Source of the DNA: Desulfobulbaceae bacterium UBA5611
GTDB lineage: Bacteria > Desulfobacterota > Desulfobulbia > Desulfobulbales > Desulfocapsaceae
Assembly: GCA_002424635.1 (NCBI GenBank)
Contig: DIKT01000067.1
Coordinates: forward strand, 1 to 22,686
Length of the DNA: 22,686 bases
Direction: 5' to 3'
Positions within the stretch are counted from its first letter, which is position 1; each line of letters begins with the position of its first letter. Below are positions 22,213 through 22,686 of this stretch, piece after piece. The notes beneath the pieces are model-generated. The model was not told the origin of the DNA. It saw only the letters and a list, made by a program, of their open reading frames with translations, and did not search any database. The position numbers were made by a program, and so were the translations under genes.

Positions 22213-22277
22213 GAAGAATTGGGGACAGACCAGGGACAGACCACGTTAAGCCAAAAGGTGGTCTATCCCAATTCTTC
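22213..22277. repeat. Palindromic GGGGACAGACC repeat at the convergent HEPN/lpxB junction
   Basis: GAAGAATT then GGGACAGACCAC (22233-22244) pair with GTGGTCTATCCC (22258-22269) and AATTCTTC (22270-22277), giving a stem of about 20 bp with one mismatch. The left arm carries a tandem repeat, GGGGACAGACCA followed by GGGACAGACCA, so one copy must loop out. It could terminate both converging genes and looks like a REP-type element. Confidence 0.7.
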
Positions 22278-22285
22278 TGATGCTC

Positions 22286-22686
22286 CTACTTTTGTTCAAG
22301 GAGCGTCAGGGCAAGGCCGGCAGCCCGATCAGAAGCACCCTGCCGCCCCAGTTTACCTAACACCTCAATCAGACCTGCCTGTATCTCATTGCGGTATACT
22401 TCATCAAAAAGAAGACGGGCCAGTTCTGCCTCAATCCTGCCGGGGCTGACTTCATCCTGTAACAGCTCGGTTACCAGCGACCGTTCCGCAATCAGATTAA
22501 CCAGGGAAAAAAATTGCATATGCTTGGCCAGCAATTTTCCGAAAAAATAAGTCTGTGGCGATAATCTGTAAACCACCAGCATGGGGATTTCAAGTATTGC
22601 CAGCTCAAGGGTTACTGTCCCGGAGGCCGCCACGACTGCATCGCAAGCAGCCATCATATCATAGCGATCCTCATGGATCAGTTTGA
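22286..22686 (-). CDS. lpxB: Lipid-A-disaccharide synthase, C-terminal part (5' end outside the window)
   Basis: A minus-strand frame enters from the right edge, so the start is not visible; the Met at 22657 is internal. LpxB (GT19) joins UDP-2,3-diacylglucosamine and lipid X to make the lipid A disaccharide at the inner membrane. The visible ~133 residues are diagnostic. CDAVVAASGTVTLELAIL matches the donor-nucleotide-binding aSGTaTLE motif, followed by PMLVVYRLSPQTYFFGKLL and a helix where LVNLIAERSLVTELLQDEV fits the V-x-x-x-NLI-x-x-x-x-x-x-PE-L-L-Q pattern; Pro is replaced by Thr in RSLVTELLQ. The gene ends LEQK at 22286. It marks return to core sequence and indicates an outer membrane with lipid A. 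Confidence 0.9.
   Translation of the reverse strand, partial: KLIHEDRYDMMAACDAVVAASGTVTLELAILEIPMLVVYRLSPQTYFFGKLLAKHMQFFSLVNLIAERSLVTELLQDEVSPGRIEAELARLLFDEVYRNEIQAGLIEVLGKLGRQGASDRAAGLALTLLEQK

Noticed and set aside
13235..22280. An integrase-bearing prophage or ICE at a tRNA gene
   Set aside because: No integrase, transposase, phage structural gene or tRNA is visible in or beside the accessory stretch.
1..22686. CRISPR arrays, rRNA and tRNA genes
   Set aside because: No regularly spaced direct repeats and no tRNA cloverleaf or rRNA-like stretch were recognised on either strand by eye; a covariance scan would be decisive.

Overview
The window reads as a bacterial chromosome segment with a conserved housekeeping part on the left (about 1-13,234), an accessory stretch (about 13,235-22,280), and a return to core sequence (an lpxB fragment) at the right edge. 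LpxB implies an outer-membrane, LPS-making bacterium. The mix of genes (SerC, radical SAM proteins, RlmN, a small SAP/Rho-N-like cysteine protein, Hsp20, a PilZ protein, DUF1015, QueD/QueE and a MoeA-like protein with a Cys-rich tail) resembles sulfate-reducing or related Desulfobacterota. That assignment comes from remembered gene repertoires, not from a search.

Core part. Plus strand: serC tail, a radical SAM protein and rlmN; then a small SAP/Rho-N-like protein, hsp20 and a PilZ protein. Minus strand: cutA and a coupled zinc-ribbon protein. Plus strand: coaX and an LD-carboxypeptidase, joined by an ATGA overlap. Minus strand: DUF1015, a TrmN6-like methyltransferase and a YifB/ComM ATPase. 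Plus strand: queD, queE (7-deazaguanine synthesis) and a molybdopterin-binding protein.

Accessory part. First comes a single very large gene (1448 aa) whose N-terminal STAND/NACHT-like NTPase is joined through a long helical middle to a C-terminal PD-(D/E)XK-like nuclease. This is the layout of a self-contained phage-defence sensor-effector. It is followed by degenerate GGGGTC-type interspersed repeats and a small zinc-ribbon membrane protein. From about 18,567 the sequence looks like a short array of integron gene cassettes with no integrase in view (CALIN-like). An attC-like site, a Phd/YefM-RelE/ParE toxin-antitoxin cassette with its own promoter and operator, and a well-formed 61-bp attC site come first. 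Then follow a DACNV-DisA_N (diadenylate-cyclase-type) gene, a third attC-like structure, and a gene whose product carries a HEPN-type RNase motif (Rx6H). The stop codon of that last gene lies in what looks like the first box of a truncated attC. A palindromic GGGGACAGACC repeat with an internal duplication then separates the accessory DNA from lpxB.

The most interesting candidate for an undescribed system is the pair of AT-rich, same-strand genes at 19,346-22,206. A nucleotide-second-messenger-type protein (DACNV + DisA_N, with the RHR motif kept and DGA changed to DGL) is followed by a HEPN protein. They sit inside what appears to be a cassette array and next to a NACHT-nuclease gene. A functional link between the two is inference; they may be independent cassettes.
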